Source of the DNA: Craterilacuibacter sinensis
Lineage (GTDB): Bacteria > Pseudomonadota > Gammaproteobacteria > Burkholderiales > Chromobacteriaceae
NCBI RefSeq assembly: GCF_009831765.1
Contig: NZ_WSSB01000003.1
Location: forward strand, 203,855-267,854
Length of the DNA: 64,000 nt
Direction: 5' to 3'
Part shown: one piece after another, positions 18,544 to 27,899 of the stretch
Layout of the letters: the number at the start of each line of letters is the position of its first letter
How positions within the stretch are numbered: position 1 is the stretch's first letter
Made by a program: the position numbers and the translations under genes
The notes under the pieces: model-generated
What the model was told of the DNA's origin: nothing
The model's database searches: none
What the model saw: only the letters and a program-made list of their open reading frames with translations

Positions 18544-19168
18544 GTGGTTTTTAGCGCCGGGTGCCTGGTTGTGTGCCTGGCTTGCTCTGGTTTTGCTGCT
18601 GGCGGTGATGCCGCCCTTATGGCTGAGCGGTTTGACGGCCGTGCTGGCGGCAGGCCTGCTCTGGCGGCATCCTGCGCTGCTGCTATCCGTTTTCAAGCGT
18701 ATGCGTTATCTCTTGCTGTCGCTTTTGCTGCTGATGGGCTGGACGCTGCCGGGGGACGCTGTCTTTGACAGTCTGTGGGCACCGACCTGGCAAGGCTTGC
18801 AAGCCGGTGCAGTGCATGCGATGCGGCTGCTGGTTGCCGTATGGCTGGTGCGCGCCTTGTGGTTGTCTGCCGGGCGTGAGGCCATGCTCGCCGCGCTGTA
18901 CCAGCTTTGTGCGCCGCTGGCGCGTCTGGGTTTGCCGGCCAAAACCCTGGCTTTGCGTCTCTGGCTGACGCTTTACCATGCCGAGCGCCTGATCAGCCTG
19001 CCATTTCGCACTTTATTGCAGGAAATGCGCCGCTTGTTGCAGCAGGGCGTAGCAGCGGTTGGCCCCGATCAGGTAGAGTTGAGACTTTGCCGCTGGCGTA
19101 AGCGCGAATATGTTTTTGTGCTGGCTGCATGGCTGATAACAGGATTGTTAATGAAAGTTTGGGCATGA
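18524..19168 (+). CDS. Orphan CbiQ/EcfT-like membrane protein
   Basis: A 214-residue membrane protein starting at ATG 18524, overlapping the FimV-like gene by 20 bp; GTG 18530 is possible. Hydrophobic segments occupy the first half, and LCAPLARLGLPAKTLALRLWLTL resembles the coupling region of CbiQ/EcfT proteins. No ATPase or S component is adjacent; its neighbours are fimV genes and truA (ATGA overlap). It may share the ATPases at 5.1-6.8 kb or act alone. I am fairly sure of the family resemblance, not of transport function. Confidence 0.6.
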   Translation: MYVQRTEWFLAPGAWLCAWLALVLLLAVMPPLWLSGLTAVLAAGLLWRHPALLLSVFKRMRYLLLSLLLLMGWTLPGDAVFDSLWAPTWQGLQAGAVHAMRLLVAVWLVRALWLSAGREAMLAALYQLCAPLARLGLPAKTLALRLWLTLYHAERLISLPFRTLLQEMRRLLQQGVAAVGPDQVELRLCRWRKREYVFVLAAWLITGLLMKVWA

Positions 19169-19953
19169 GAGTGGCGCTGGGCCTCGAATACGATGGCCGT
19201 GCCTTTGCCGGCTGGCAGACCCAGCCGCATGGCAATACCGTACAGGACAAATTGAACGCCGCGCTAAGCATAATCGCCGGTGAGCCGATTACCACCATTG
19301 CCGCCGGCAGAACCGATGCCGGTGTGCACGCGGCGATGCAGGTGGTGCATTTCGAGACCCGGGCGCAGCGCCCGCTGAACGCGTGGGTGCGCGGCGTGAA
19401 TGCACACCTGCCGCCTGAAGTGGCGGTTGTGTGGTCACGCGAAGTGGACGAGGTGTTTCACGCGCGGTTTTCGGCGTTTTCGCGCAGCTACAGTTATTTT
19501 CTGCTGTCGCATCCGGTGCGTCCCAGCCTGACGGCAGGCAAGGTAGGCTGGTATTACGGTGCGCTGGATGTGGAGGCGATGCGGGAAGCGGCACTGCGCT
19601 TGATCGGCCGGCATGATTTTTCCAGCTTCCGCGCCGCCGAGTGTCAGGCCAAGACGCCGGTCAAGGATTTGCAAGTGCTGGATATCAGTGCCAGCGACGG
19701 CCTGATTCGTTTCGATTTCAAGGCGGATGCCTTTTTGCACCATATGGTGCGCAATATCGTCGGCGCGCTGGTGTATGTCGGTAAAGGCAGTCTGGACGCC
19801 GACGGTATGAGCGCCCTGTTGCAGGCGGCGGATCGCACCAAGGCACCGCCGACCTTCATGCCCGACGGGCTGTACCTGACCGGGGTCGGTTATCCCGAAC
19901 ATTTTTGTCTGCCCAGCGTGCCGGATCCGGCACGGCTGGCTTTGTGGCGCTAA
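19165..19953 (+). CDS. truA: tRNA pseudouridine(38-40) synthase
   Basis: TruA converts uridines 38-40 of the anticodon arm to pseudouridine. The 262-residue protein begins MRVALGLEYDGRAFAGWQ and has the catalytic aspartate in AAGRTDAGVHA. The ATG at 19165 overlaps the stop of the CbiQ-like gene. truA directly upstream of trpF is a common proteobacterial order. Confidence 0.96.
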   Translation: MRVALGLEYDGRAFAGWQTQPHGNTVQDKLNAALSIIAGEPITTIAAGRTDAGVHAAMQVVHFETRAQRPLNAWVRGVNAHLPPEVAVVWSREVDEVFHARFSAFSRSYSYFLLSHPVRPSLTAGKVGWYYGALDVEAMREAALRLIGRHDFSSFRAAECQAKTPVKDLQVLDISASDGLIRFDFKADAFLHHMVRNIVGALVYVGKGSLDADGMSALLQAADRTKAPPTFMPDGLYLTGVGYPEHFCLPSVPDPARLALWR

Positions 19954-19966
19954 GGGGATTTCAGCT

Positions 19967-20590
19967 ATGGCGGTACGCGTGAAAATTTGCGGCATTACCC
20001 GCGTGGAAGACGGTGTGGAAGCAGCCCGTCTGGGCGTGGACGCGATCGGTCTGGTGTTCTACCCGAAAAGCCCGCGCAATGTGTCGATTGCCCGTGCCGC
20101 GGCCATTATTGCCGCGCTGCCGCCTTTTGTCAGTGTGGTCGGCCTGTTTGTCGATGCCACGCGCGAGTGGGTCGACACGGTACTGGCCGAGTGTGCGCTG
20201 GATGTGCTGCAGTTTCATGGCGACGAAAGCCCGGAGTTTTGTGCCAGTTTCCATCGTCCCTACCTTAAGGCGGTACGGGTGCAGGCCGGCACCGACCTTG
20301 CCGCCATGGCCAAACGCTATGCCGGCGCACGTGGACTGCTGACCGATGCCTTTGTCGAGGGCGTGCATGGCGGCACCGGCCAGACCTTTGACTGGAGTTT
20401 GCTGGCCGAGGATTTGCCGCTGCCGCTGATTCTGTCCGGCGGGCTGGATGAACACAATATTGCGGCGGCGCTGCGCCAGGTGCATCCGGCTGCGGTGGAT
20501 GTCTCCAGTGGGGTCGAGAGCGCAAAAGGAATCAAGGACGCTGCCCGTATGGCAGCCTTCATTTCAGGAGCAAGACATGGATCATTATGA
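19967..20590 (+). CDS. trpF: Phosphoribosylanthranilate isomerase
   Basis: TrpF performs the Amadori rearrangement of phosphoribosylanthranilate in tryptophan synthesis. The 207-residue TIM barrel begins [12 protein letters not shown], holding the catalytic cysteine, has the catalytic aspartate in LTDAFVEG, and a phosphate-binding [10 protein letters not shown] loop. It is a separate gene, not fused to trpC, and overlaps trpB by 14 bp. Confidence 0.96.
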   Translation: MAVRVKICGITRVEDGVEAARLGVDAIGLVFYPKSPRNVSIARAAAIIAALPPFVSVVGLFVDATREWVDTVLAECALDVLQFHGDESPEFCASFHRPYLKAVRVQAGTDLAAMAKRYAGARGLLTDAFVEGVHGGTGQTFDWSLLAEDLPLPLILSGGLDEHNIAAALRQVHPAAVDVSSGVESAKGIKDAARMAAFISGARHGSL

Positions 20591-21776
20591 TCTGCCCGAT
20601 GCGGCAGGCCACTTCGGCCTGCACGGGGGCGTGTATGTGGCAGAAACACTGATGGCTGCGCTGGACGAATTGCAGACCGAGTACGCGCGTGCCAAGGCCG
20701 ACCCGGCATTCTGGGAGGAGTACCACTACGAGCTGGCGCATTATGTCGGCCGCCCAAGCCCGGTCTATCATGCGCGGCGCTGGTCGGAGGCGCTCGGTGG
20801 TGCGCAGATCTGGCTCAAGCGTGAAGACTTGAATCACACCGGTGCGCACAAGATCAATAATGCCATCGGCCAGGCGCTGCTCGCGCGGCGCATGGGCAAG
20901 AAGCGGGTGATCGCCGAAACCGGTGCCGGCCAGCATGGTGTGGCCACCGCGACGGTGGCGGCGCGCTACGGCATGGAGTGCGTGGTGTATATGGGCGCCG
21001 AGGACATCAAGCGCCAGGCCTCCAATGTGTTCCGCATGAAGCTGCTGGGCGCGACCGTGGTGCCGGTAGAGTCCGGCTCGAAAACGCTGAAAGATGCGCT
21101 GAACGAGGCGATGCGCGACTGGGTGACCAATGTCGATTCGACCTTCTACATTCTGGGTACTGCCGCCGGCCCGCATCCTTACCCTATGCTGGTGCGCGAC
21201 TTTGTGTCGGTGATCGGCAATGAAGCCAAGGTGCAGATGCCCGAGGCCATCGGGCGCCAGCCGGATGTGGTGGTTGCCTGTGTTGGCGGCGGCTCCAATG
21301 CTATCGGCATGTTCTACCCGTATATTCCGCTCGAAGGCGTACGTCTGGTCGGCGTCGAAGCCGGTGGTGACGGGGTTGAAACCGGTCGCCATGCCGCACC
21401 TTTGTCGGCCGGCCGTGTCGGTGTATTGCACGGTTTCAAAAGCTACCTGATGCAGGATGCTAACGGCCAGATCATCGAAACCCATTCGGTGTCGGCCGGT
21501 CTGGATTACCCGGGGGTCGGCCCTGAACACAGCTACTTGAAAGATATCGGCCGTGCCGAGTATACCGCCATTACCGATGACGAGGCTTTGGCGGCCTTTC
21601 ATGATTGCTGCCATCTGGAAGGCATCATTCCGGCGCTTGAGTCCAGCCATGCGCTGGCCTGGGCGGCCAAGGCTGCGCCAGACATGGACAAGGATCAGGT
21701 GATCCTGGTCAACCTGTCCGGTCGTGGCGACAAGGATATCAATACTGTGGCCGGCCTAGTCGGCATGACGCTGTAA
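20577..21776 (+). CDS. trpB: Tryptophan synthase beta chain
   Basis: TrpB condenses indole with serine. The 399-residue protein has the PLP lysine in [14 protein letters not shown] and the phosphate loop GGGSNAIG. The start [14 protein letters not shown] is preceded by TCAGGAG at good spacing and lies 14 bp inside trpF; a longer frame to 20448 has no support. trpA follows after 11 bp. Confidence 0.97.
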   Translation: MDHYDLPDAAGHFGLHGGVYVAETLMAALDELQTEYARAKADPAFWEEYHYELAHYVGRPSPVYHARRWSEALGGAQIWLKREDLNHTGAHKINNAIGQALLARRMGKKRVIAETGAGQHGVATATVAARYGMECVVYMGAEDIKRQASNVFRMKLLGATVVPVESGSKTLKDALNEAMRDWVTNVDSTFYILGTAAGPHPYPMLVRDFVSVIGNEAKVQMPEAIGRQPDVVVACVGGGSNAIGMFYPYIPLEGVRLVGVEAGGDGVETGRHAAPLSAGRVGVLHGFKSYLMQDANGQIIETHSVSAGLDYPGVGPEHSYLKDIGRAEYTAITDDEALAAFHDCCHLEGIIPALESSHALAWAAKAAPDMDKDQVILVNLSGRGDKDINTVAGLVGMTL

Positions 21777-21787
21777 AGGGGAAGTCC

Positions 21788-22576
21788 ATGTCGCGTATTG
21801 CTGCATGTTTTGCCAGGCTCTCTGGCGCCAAGGCGCTGATTCCGTTTATTACCGCCGGCGATCCGAGTCCCGGCCTGACCGTCGAATTGATGCACGGTCT
21901 GGTGGACGGCGGTGCCGATATCATCGAACTGGGCGTGCCGTTTTCCGACCCGATGGCCGATGGTCCGGTGATCCAGAAGGCCTCCGAGCGCGCGCTGGCG
22001 CATGGGGTGGGGCTGAAGGATGTACTGGCGATGGTGGCCGAATTCCGCCAGCACAATGCCGATACCCCGGTCGTGCTGATGGGCTACCTTAATCCGGTCT
22101 TCTCCATGGGCTACGCCGAGTTTGCCCGTGCCGCTGCCGAGGCGGGGGTCGATGGCGTATTGACGGTGGATTGTCCGCCGCAAGAAGCGGGAGAATTGTC
22201 GGCGGCGCTGAAAGCGTCGGCACTGGATCCTGTATTCCTGATAGCGCCAACGACGACGGATGCGCGCGTGGCGGAAATCGCCGCTCATGCCTCCGGCTAT
22301 GTCTATTATGTGTCGCTGAATGGGGTCACGGGTGCAGGTCATCTGGACATTGACGCTGTAGCAGGTAAAATTGCCGCCCTCAGACACCATATCCGTCTGC
22401 CTATCGGGGTGGGGTTCGGCATCCGCGATGCCGAGACTGCCCGTGCGCTGTCGGCAGCTGCCGATGCCATTATCGTAGGTAGTCGTTTGGTGCAGGAAAT
22501 CGAGGCGGCAACAGAACAGACTGCCAAAGAGCAGTTGACCCGTCTGGTGGCCTCCCTCAAGGCTGCCATCCGTTAG
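21788..22576 (+). CDS. trpA: Tryptophan synthase alpha chain
   Basis: TrpA cleaves indole-3-glycerol phosphate to indole, which is channelled to TrpB. The 262-residue protein shows [11 protein letters not shown] near the start and [16 protein letters not shown], which carries the catalytic glutamate and aspartate. It has a GGGGAAG ribosome site. The run trpF-trpB-trpA-accD is typical of betaproteobacteria. Confidence 0.96.
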   Translation: MSRIAACFARLSGAKALIPFITAGDPSPGLTVELMHGLVDGGADIIELGVPFSDPMADGPVIQKASERALAHGVGLKDVLAMVAEFRQHNADTPVVLMGYLNPVFSMGYAEFARAAAEAGVDGVLTVDCPPQEAGELSAALKASALDPVFLIAPTTTDARVAEIAAHASGYVYYVSLNGVTGAGHLDIDAVAGKIAALRHHIRLPIGVGFGIRDAETARALSAAADAIIVGSRLVQEIEAATEQTAKEQLTRLVASLKAAIR

Positions 22577-22630
22577 TACACCCGTTCCCGGGGTCCGCAA
22601 GGATGCCTGGCCAGACTGTAAGGAATCTCG

Positions 22631-23500
22631 ATGAGCTGGCTCAATAAGCTCTTGCCACCGAAGATCAAGCGGGAAAGCCGCTCCGACAAGACTTCTTCCG
22701 TTCCGGAAGGCTTGTGGAGCAAATGCCCTGCCTGTGAAGCTGTACTGTATTACACCGATCTGGAGAGCAATCTGCAGGTCTGCCCCAAGTGCAACCACCA
22801 TAATGCACTGGATGCACGTGCGCGCCTGAACATCCTGCTGGATGAAGAGGGGCGGCGCGAAATCGGCGCCGAAGTCAAACCGATAGATATCCTCAAGTTC
22901 AAGGACAGCAAGAAATATCCCGACCGTCTGGCCGCCTCGCGTGCGGCTACCGGCGAGGATGATGCGCTGGTGGTGATGCAGGGCAGCATGCTGACCGTAC
23001 CGGTTGTCGTGGCGGCTTTCGAGTTCCGCTTTATCGGCGGCTCGATGGGCTCGGTGGTCGGCGAGCGTTTCGTGCGTGGCGTGCAGGCTGCAGTCGAGGC
23101 GCGTACGCCCTTTGTCTGTGTGGCCGCATCCGGTGGCGCACGCATGCAGGAGGGGCTGAATTCGCTGATGCAGATGGCCAAGACCAGTGCCGCACTGGAC
23201 TTGCTGACGCAGGCGAAACTGCCGTTTATTTCCATTCTGACCGACCCGACCATGGGTGGGGTATCGGCTTCATTTGCCTTTTTGGGCGATGTGGTGATTG
23301 CCGAACCCAATGCCCTGATCGGCTTCGCCGGCCCGCGCGTGATCGAGCAGACCGTGCGCGAAACCCTGCCCGAAGGCTTTCAGCGTGCCGAGTTCCTGCT
23401 GGAAAAAGGCGCGGTCGACATGATTGTCGACCGGCGCGAACTTAAGCAGCGTGTGGCGGATCTGGCTACCTTGCTGCTGCGTGAGCCTGCGCTCGTCTGA
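22631..23500 (+). CDS. accD: Acetyl-CoA carboxylase carboxyltransferase beta subunit
   Basis: AccD with AccA transfers CO2 from biotin-carrier protein to acetyl-CoA, making malonyl-CoA. The 289-residue protein has the four-cysteine zinc finger near the N-terminus ([10 protein letters not shown], then VCPKCNHHN, about residues 37-59) and the crotonase-like segments [10 protein letters not shown] and [12 protein letters not shown]. It ends with an intrinsic terminator 24 bp downstream. Confidence 0.96.
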   Translation: MSWLNKLLPPKIKRESRSDKTSSVPEGLWSKCPACEAVLYYTDLESNLQVCPKCNHHNALDARARLNILLDEEGRREIGAEVKPIDILKFKDSKKYPDRLAASRAATGEDDALVVMQGSMLTVPVVVAAFEFRFIGGSMGSVVGERFVRGVQAAVEARTPFVCVAASGGARMQEGLNSLMQMAKTSAALDLLTQAKLPFISILTDPTMGGVSASFAFLGDVVIAEPNALIGFAGPRVIEQTVRETLPEGFQRAEFLLEKGAVDMIVDRRELKQRVADLATLLLREPALV

Positions 23501-23524
23501 GTCTTTGTTGATTTGTACTTCCCG

Positions 23525-23559
23525 CCGCCAGGCTGCAAAGCCTGGCGGTTTTGTTTTTA
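23525..23559 (+). terminator. Intrinsic terminator after accD
   Basis: CCGCCAGGC (23525-23533) pairs with GCCTGGCGG (23540-23548), followed by TTTTGTTTTT. This is a strong, canonical terminator. Confidence 0.88.
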
Positions 23560-23588
23560 TGTGGTCATGAGTTTTGTCTTTGTCATTT

Positions 23589-24221
23589 ATGTTTCGTGTC
23601 TGTGTTTTGACCGTGGTGTTGTTCTTCAGTGTCTTTGTGCTGACAAGGCTGGACTCCAGCCAGGCCAACTGGATCTTGCAAGAGCATGGTCCGGTTGAGG
23701 CATTGTCGGCTTTGCTGTACCTGCTGGCGGCCGGTTATTTGCTATGGGCACGCCCCATCTCGTGGGGTACAGGGTGGCCTGCCGCTTTTGCCCTGCTGCA
23801 TCTGGCCGTGCGCGAGGCGGGTTTGCGTAGTGCCTTGCTCGGCGGCAAGGGCACGGAGCTTGCCTATTATCTGGACCCCGCCGTTGTCTGGCCCCTGAAA
23901 ATCGTGGCCTTGCTGGTGCTGGGCGCGACGCTGTGTACGGTTTTGCTATTGCTGCGCGCAGTGCCGGCCTTGTTGCGGGCTTTTTTTCATGGCGATGCCG
24001 CCGCGTGGTGGCTGGCGCTGGCTTTTGCCTATGGCGCATTTGCCCAGGTATTTGATAACTGGCACAAGCTGTTCGGGTCCGGCTATTTCGCCTGGCAGTC
24101 GTGGTTTTTACCGCTGGAAGAGTTCGGCGAACTCGGTATGGCGCTTGCGCTATGCTTTGCCGTTATCACTTGGTGCTCTGCACCGCGTACGTTTAGCAGC
24201 GAGACGGAAGCCAGGCTATGA
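23589..24221 (+). CDS. Multi-pass membrane protein of unknown function
   Basis: A 210-residue hydrophobic protein with about five membrane segments (for example VCVLTVVLFFSVFVLT and ALSALLYLLAAGYLLW). I do not recognise the family. A conserved-looking polar part, WHKLFGSGYFAWQSWFLPLE, precedes the last helix. ATG 23589 is chosen; TTG 23574 is also open. It overlaps the following lipoprotein gene by four bases (ATGA), suggesting joint expression with the cell-wall enzymes. Confidence 0.6.
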   Translation: MFRVCVLTVVLFFSVFVLTRLDSSQANWILQEHGPVEALSALLYLLAAGYLLWARPISWGTGWPAAFALLHLAVREAGLRSALLGGKGTELAYYLDPAVVWPLKIVALLVLGATLCTVLLLLRAVPALLRAFFHGDAAAWWLALAFAYGAFAQVFDNWHKLFGSGYFAWQSWFLPLEEFGELGMALALCFAVITWCSAPRTFSSETEARL

Positions 24222-24787
24222 AAGCCCACTGGCTGGTTTTTGCCGTTGCAGCATTTTTGTCGGCCTGCAGCAGTCATAGCCCGCCGACTGTGCCGGCCAG
24301 ACTGGTTCCCGTGCAGCAGTTTGCCCAGACCATGTTGCCCCATGCGACACCCGCTGCCCGCCAGTTGGGTGTGGCGCCAGAAGTGATTGTTGCGCATGCT
24401 GCGCTGGAAAGTGGCTGGGGGCAGCGGCCTATCCGCCATCCTGATGGCAGCGATAGCCATAATCTCTTTAGCCTGAAAGCGACACCGTCGTGGCAGGGCG
24501 AGACAGTGTCCATTTTAACGACCGAATTCATACGGGGACGCAAGCTTAAGCGTGTCGAACGTTTCCGTGCCTATCCTTCGTTTGGTGCCGCATTTGCCGA
24601 CTATGCATCCTTGCTTGGTGGTTTGCCGCGTTATGAGGCCGTGCGGGGAACGGGGACGGATGAGCGGGCCTTTGCCTGTGCCTTGAAGCAAGGCGCTTAT
24701 GCAACCGACCCGGCTTATGTAGACAAATTGATCAGGGTGACCGGCGTTTTGCGCCAGGTGCTGCCGGAGGCTGAATCGGGCGTCTGA
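24218..24787 (+). CDS. Glucosaminidase-domain lipoprotein (FlgJ-like), copy 1
   Basis: A 189-residue lipoprotein with signal and lipobox FLSAC, then a glucosaminidase (Pfam GH73-type) domain. The core VIVAHAALESGWGQRPI contains the expected catalytic glutamate (LESGWG), followed by HNLFSLKA and FRAYPSFGAAFADYASLL. Such domains hydrolyse peptidoglycan, as in the C-terminal half of FlgJ. There is no rod-scaffold domain and no flagellar gene nearby, so it is probably an anchored envelope hydrolase. It is paralogous to the next gene. Confidence 0.85.
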   Translation: MKAHWLVFAVAAFLSACSSHSPPTVPARLVPVQQFAQTMLPHATPAARQLGVAPEVIVAHAALESGWGQRPIRHPDGSDSHNLFSLKATPSWQGETVSILTTEFIRGRKLKRVERFRAYPSFGAAFADYASLLGGLPRYEAVRGTGTDERAFACALKQGAYATDPAYVDKLIRVTGVLRQVLPEAESGV

Positions 24788-24944
24788 TGGGGCGCCAGCT
24801 TGGTGTCTGCTGAAACTATGTCATGGAATGTCTATGTGAATCAATGTCTTGCCGTATATCTGAGGTGTTGCATTAAGCGGTAATTGTGAGGTAGTATGCG
24901 CTCCCTTTAGTTCACCCGGCTGTTTGGGTTTGACAGGAGTCAGT

Positions 24945-25601
24945 TTGCGCAAGCACATTCTTCTTTTCCCGTTCGTCGTCTTATTCCTCGCTGCCTGTGG
25001 CAGCGCAGTCAGTCAGCCTCAGGCTGAAAAGTCCGCCAGTGGCCAGTTACAGCCACGTTTTACCGCCAGTGCGCCCGTTGCCAGTGTTGCCGTAGCACAG
25101 CCCAAGCCAGCTGCCGTGCCTTCGGACCCCATTGGTGCGTTTACCTATACCATGCTGCCGCACGCTGAAGATGCGGCACAAGCGCTCGGGGTGGACCCGG
25201 CGATTATCATCGCACATGCTGGTCTGGAAAGTGGTTGGGGCAAAAAACCTATCCGTTTTGCCGATGGCCGCGACAGCTACAATCTGTTCAGCCTGAAAGC
25301 GTATGACTCGTGGACCGGCGATACGGTCAAGATCCGTACCACCGAGTATCTGGGTGGGCGCAAAGTCAAGAAAACCGAAACCTTCCGCGCTTACCCGTCA
25401 TTTCAGGCTGCATTCGAGGACTACGCGTCCTTGCTCGCCAAGAACCAGCGTTACGCCAAGGCGCTGGGGCAGGGCGACAACGCCAAGGGTTTTGCTCAGG
25501 CTTTACACAAAGGCGGCTATGCCACCGATCCGCGCTATGTCAGCAAGTTTGCCAGTGTGACCAAAAAAGTGCGCCGGGTCAGTGACCGCATGAGCGCATA
25601 A
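24945..25601 (+). CDS. Glucosaminidase-domain lipoprotein (FlgJ-like), copy 2
   Basis: A 218-residue paralogue of the preceding gene: lipobox FLAAC, a Gln/Pro/Ser-rich linker, then the same domain with IIIAHAGLESGWGKKPI, YNLFSLKAYDSW and FRAYPSFQAAFEDYASLL. The start is taken as TTG 24945 because AGGAG lies seven bases upstream; another TTG at 24924 has no ribosome site. The two copies share clear block similarity over about 140 residues but differ in the linker, so the duplication is not recent. Confidence 0.82.
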   Translation: MRKHILLFPFVVLFLAACGSAVSQPQAEKSASGQLQPRFTASAPVASVAVAQPKPAAVPSDPIGAFTYTMLPHAEDAAQALGVDPAIIIAHAGLESGWGKKPIRFADGRDSYNLFSLKAYDSWTGDTVKIRTTEYLGGRKVKKTETFRAYPSFQAAFEDYASLLAKNQRYAKALGQGDNAKGFAQALHKGGYATDPRYVSKFASVTKKVRRVSDRMSA

Positions 25602-25630
25602 ACTGGAACACACTGTCTGACATGATGCAA

Positions 25631-25654
25631 AACGCCAGCCTCTGGGCTGGCGTT
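25631..25654. terminator. Hairpin between convergent genes (glucosaminidase / cstA)
   Basis: AACGCCAGCC (25631-25640) pairs perfectly with GGCTGGCGTT (25645-25654). The T-run is short on the minus strand and absent on the plus strand, so termination strength is uncertain, but placement between two converging genes fits. Confidence 0.6.
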
Positions 25655-25672
25655 GCTGCGTGGTGCGCCGGA

Positions 25673-27103
25673 TCAGGCCAGTTGTTCAGCCGTGATGGCG
25701 TTTTCGCAGCGCCGTATCTTGATAAAGAACAATACGGTCAGGGCGATGGTGGTCGCGATGCCGATCAGCGTAGCCATAGGCAGCGCCAGTCCGAAGCCTA
25801 TCGGCGCATTGGCCAGATATGTCACGCATACGCAGGTCATGAAGATGGCCGGCACGGTGGCAATCCAGTGGAATTTGCCGTGGCGCAGCAGATAGGCCGC
25901 CGCCGTCCACAGCATAATGCTGGCCGTGGTCTGGTTGGCCCAGCCGAAGTAGCGCCAGATCACATTGAAATCGACCTTGGTCAGCGCATAGCCGATGACA
26001 AACATGGGAATGGCAATTAGTAAGCGCTTGGTGATGGCTTTTTGCGGCATTTTGAAAAAGTCGGCGATGATCAGGCGCGCCGAACGGAATGCCGTGTCGC
26101 CCGAGGTGATCGGCAACACGATCACGCCCAGTACCGCCAGTACGCCGCCGGTCATGCCCAGCAGCGAAGTGGAGACTTCATGTACTACCTTGGCCGGGCC
26201 GCCGGCCGCCATGGTGGCATTCAGTGCTTCAGGCGTGTCGTAGAAGGACAGGCCCAGCGTGCACCAGATCAGCGCAATAATGCCTTCGCCTATCATGGCG
26301 CCGTAGAACACGAAGCGGCCGTTCTTTTCGTTTTGCATGCAGCGTGCCATCAAGGGTGACTGGGTGGCGTGAAAACCCGACAGGGCGCCGCAGGCGATGG
26401 TGATGAACAGCAGGGGCCACAAAGGCAGTTCACCCGGGTGCATATTGGCCGTGAGATCCAGCCCTGCCGAGTAGAAGGTCTTGTCGCTGAGTCCCAAACC
26501 GATAATGAGACTGAGCGACATAAACAGCAGCAGTGCGCCAAAGAGCGGATAGACGCGGCCGATGATCTTGTCTACCGGCACAATGGTGGCGAGGATGTAG
26601 TAGGCAAAAATAACACCGGTCCAGATGGCGATATTGCTGCCGGTCAGATTGGACAGCAGGCCGGCCGGGCTCAGTACAAAGACGACACCAACCAGCAGGA
26701 GCAGGATGATGGCAAAGACGTTCATGAAATGCTTCATGAACGTGCCCAAATGGGTGCCGACTACGCTGGGCACCGATGCGCCATTGGCGCGTACGCTGAG
26801 CATGCCCGAAAAGTAGTCATGCACCGCACCGGCAAAGATGCAGCCAAAGACAATCCACAACATCGCGACCGGGCCATACAGTGCGCCCAGAATGGGGCCG
26901 AAGATGGGGCCGATGCCGGCAATGTTCAGCAGCTGGATCAGCCAGACCTTGGCGGTGGACATTTCGACATAGTCGACGCCGTCGGCCAAGCTGGCGGCCG
27001 GGGTCGGGCGCTCGGGCTTGATACCGAATATTTTTTCAACAAGGGTGCCATAGGCAAAATAACCTGCCAGCAGCAGGGCGCAGCACAGGGCAAACCAGAC
27101 CAT
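25673..27103 (-). CDS. cstA: CstA-family transporter (short form)
   Basis: A 476-residue carbon starvation protein A family member with about 14 hydrophobic segments. CstA-family proteins import pyruvate or peptides; E. coli CstA is about 700 residues, so this is the short form. Family stretches include NIAGIGPIFGPILGALYGP, VHDYFSGMLSVR and ATQSPLMARCM. An AGAGGA ribosome site precedes the ATG. The 256 bp upstream hold no gene and no operator I can name. Confidence 0.88.
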   Translation of the reverse strand: MVWFALCCALLLAGYFAYGTLVEKIFGIKPERPTPAASLADGVDYVEMSTAKVWLIQLLNIAGIGPIFGPILGALYGPVAMLWIVFGCIFAGAVHDYFSGMLSVRANGASVPSVVGTHLGTFMKHFMNVFAIILLLLVGVVFVLSPAGLLSNLTGSNIAIWTGVIFAYYILATIVPVDKIIGRVYPLFGALLLFMSLSLIIGLGLSDKTFYSAGLDLTANMHPGELPLWPLLFITIACGALSGFHATQSPLMARCMQNEKNGRFVFYGAMIGEGIIALIWCTLGLSFYDTPEALNATMAAGGPAKVVHEVSTSLLGMTGGVLAVLGVIVLPITSGDTAFRSARLIIADFFKMPQKAITKRLLIAIPMFVIGYALTKVDFNVIWRYFGWANQTTASIMLWTAAAYLLRHGKFHWIATVPAIFMTCVCVTYLANAPIGFGLALPMATLIGIATTIALTVLFFIKIRRCENAITAEQLA

Positions 27104-27359
27104 GGTGTAAGTCCTCTATTTCTCTTGAGCAGATATGGCCTTGCCGCTTTGGGTTCTGTTGACCTCTTATATCTGTCCATCCGGACAGCAAGGGCAAGGC
27201 CTCGATGCAGGGCTGTTTTATCTGGCATCAGCCAGAGCCGCTTGCTCAGGTCAAAATAATGGCTGCGTGTGCGATTTGCTATGACATAACTCAAGAAAGA
27301 TGATGCTCGCTTACTTTTTAAGCAGAAAAACCTGTTCCTGCTGCCATATACCTGTGCAC

Positions 27360-27899
27360 TTAAGGCGATAGCCTGATCTGCTGGGCTATTTCGCCTGCCA
27401 GTTGCGTCGTGCCGCGACTCAGTGCCTCGATTAATGCCGGGTAGCCATCACCGCGTTGCATGGCCTGGATATCAAATGGCCGGCTTAAGCGCACCTTGCC
27501 TTTTTCATCCAGATAGCTGTAACGCCCGGTCAGTTGGGCGTAACCCTGATAGCTGCCATTGAACTGTTCGAATACAACCTGAATTTTGCCTGCGGGCGTG
27601 GCCGTAGCGGGTGGCTGTAATGCGGTCAATTGGCTGCTGAGCTGGCGGGCGAGTATTTTATCTGGCGCCTCCGCCCACTGGTGGTACTGCGCCAGACTGA
27701 CTTGTACCGGGCTTTCGCGGTACACGATGCTGGAGCCGGACAGATAGTCGGGCAGTTTGACCTCCAGCGGGATGCTGGCGCGCAGGTCCGTCGTGGTGCC
27801 AGTAGCCGGGCTTTGTAACAGGTAATAGCTGACCTTGGGTGCACTGGCGCAGGCGCCAAGTGCCAGTAGCAAGGAGAGCAGGAGGGCGCGCTGCTTCAT
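27360..27899 (-). CDS. pqiC: PqiC/YmbA-type lipoprotein
   Basis: A 179-residue lipoprotein: signal LLSLLLALGAC with the lipid-bearing cysteine at about 17, then an ABC-transport auxiliary domain (YYLLQSPATG, through IVYRESPVQVSLAQYHQWAE). PqiC sits in the outer membrane and binds the PqiB tunnel that carries lipids between membranes. Its ATG overlaps the pqiB stop, and it is the last gene of pqiABC. Confidence 0.86.
   Translation of the reverse strand: MKQRALLLSLLLALGACASAPKVSYYLLQSPATGTTTDLRASIPLEVKLPDYLSGSSIVYRESPVQVSLAQYHQWAEAPDKILARQLSSQLTALQPPATATPAGKIQVVFEQFNGSYQGYAQLTGRYSYLDEKGKVRLSRPFDIQAMQRGDGYPALIEALSRGTTQLAGEIAQQIRLSP

Noticed and set aside
10939..22576. Leader-peptide attenuators for leu or trp genes
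   Set aside because: No Leu-rich or Trp-rich short frame followed by alternating hairpins was found upstream of leuC, trpF or trpB.
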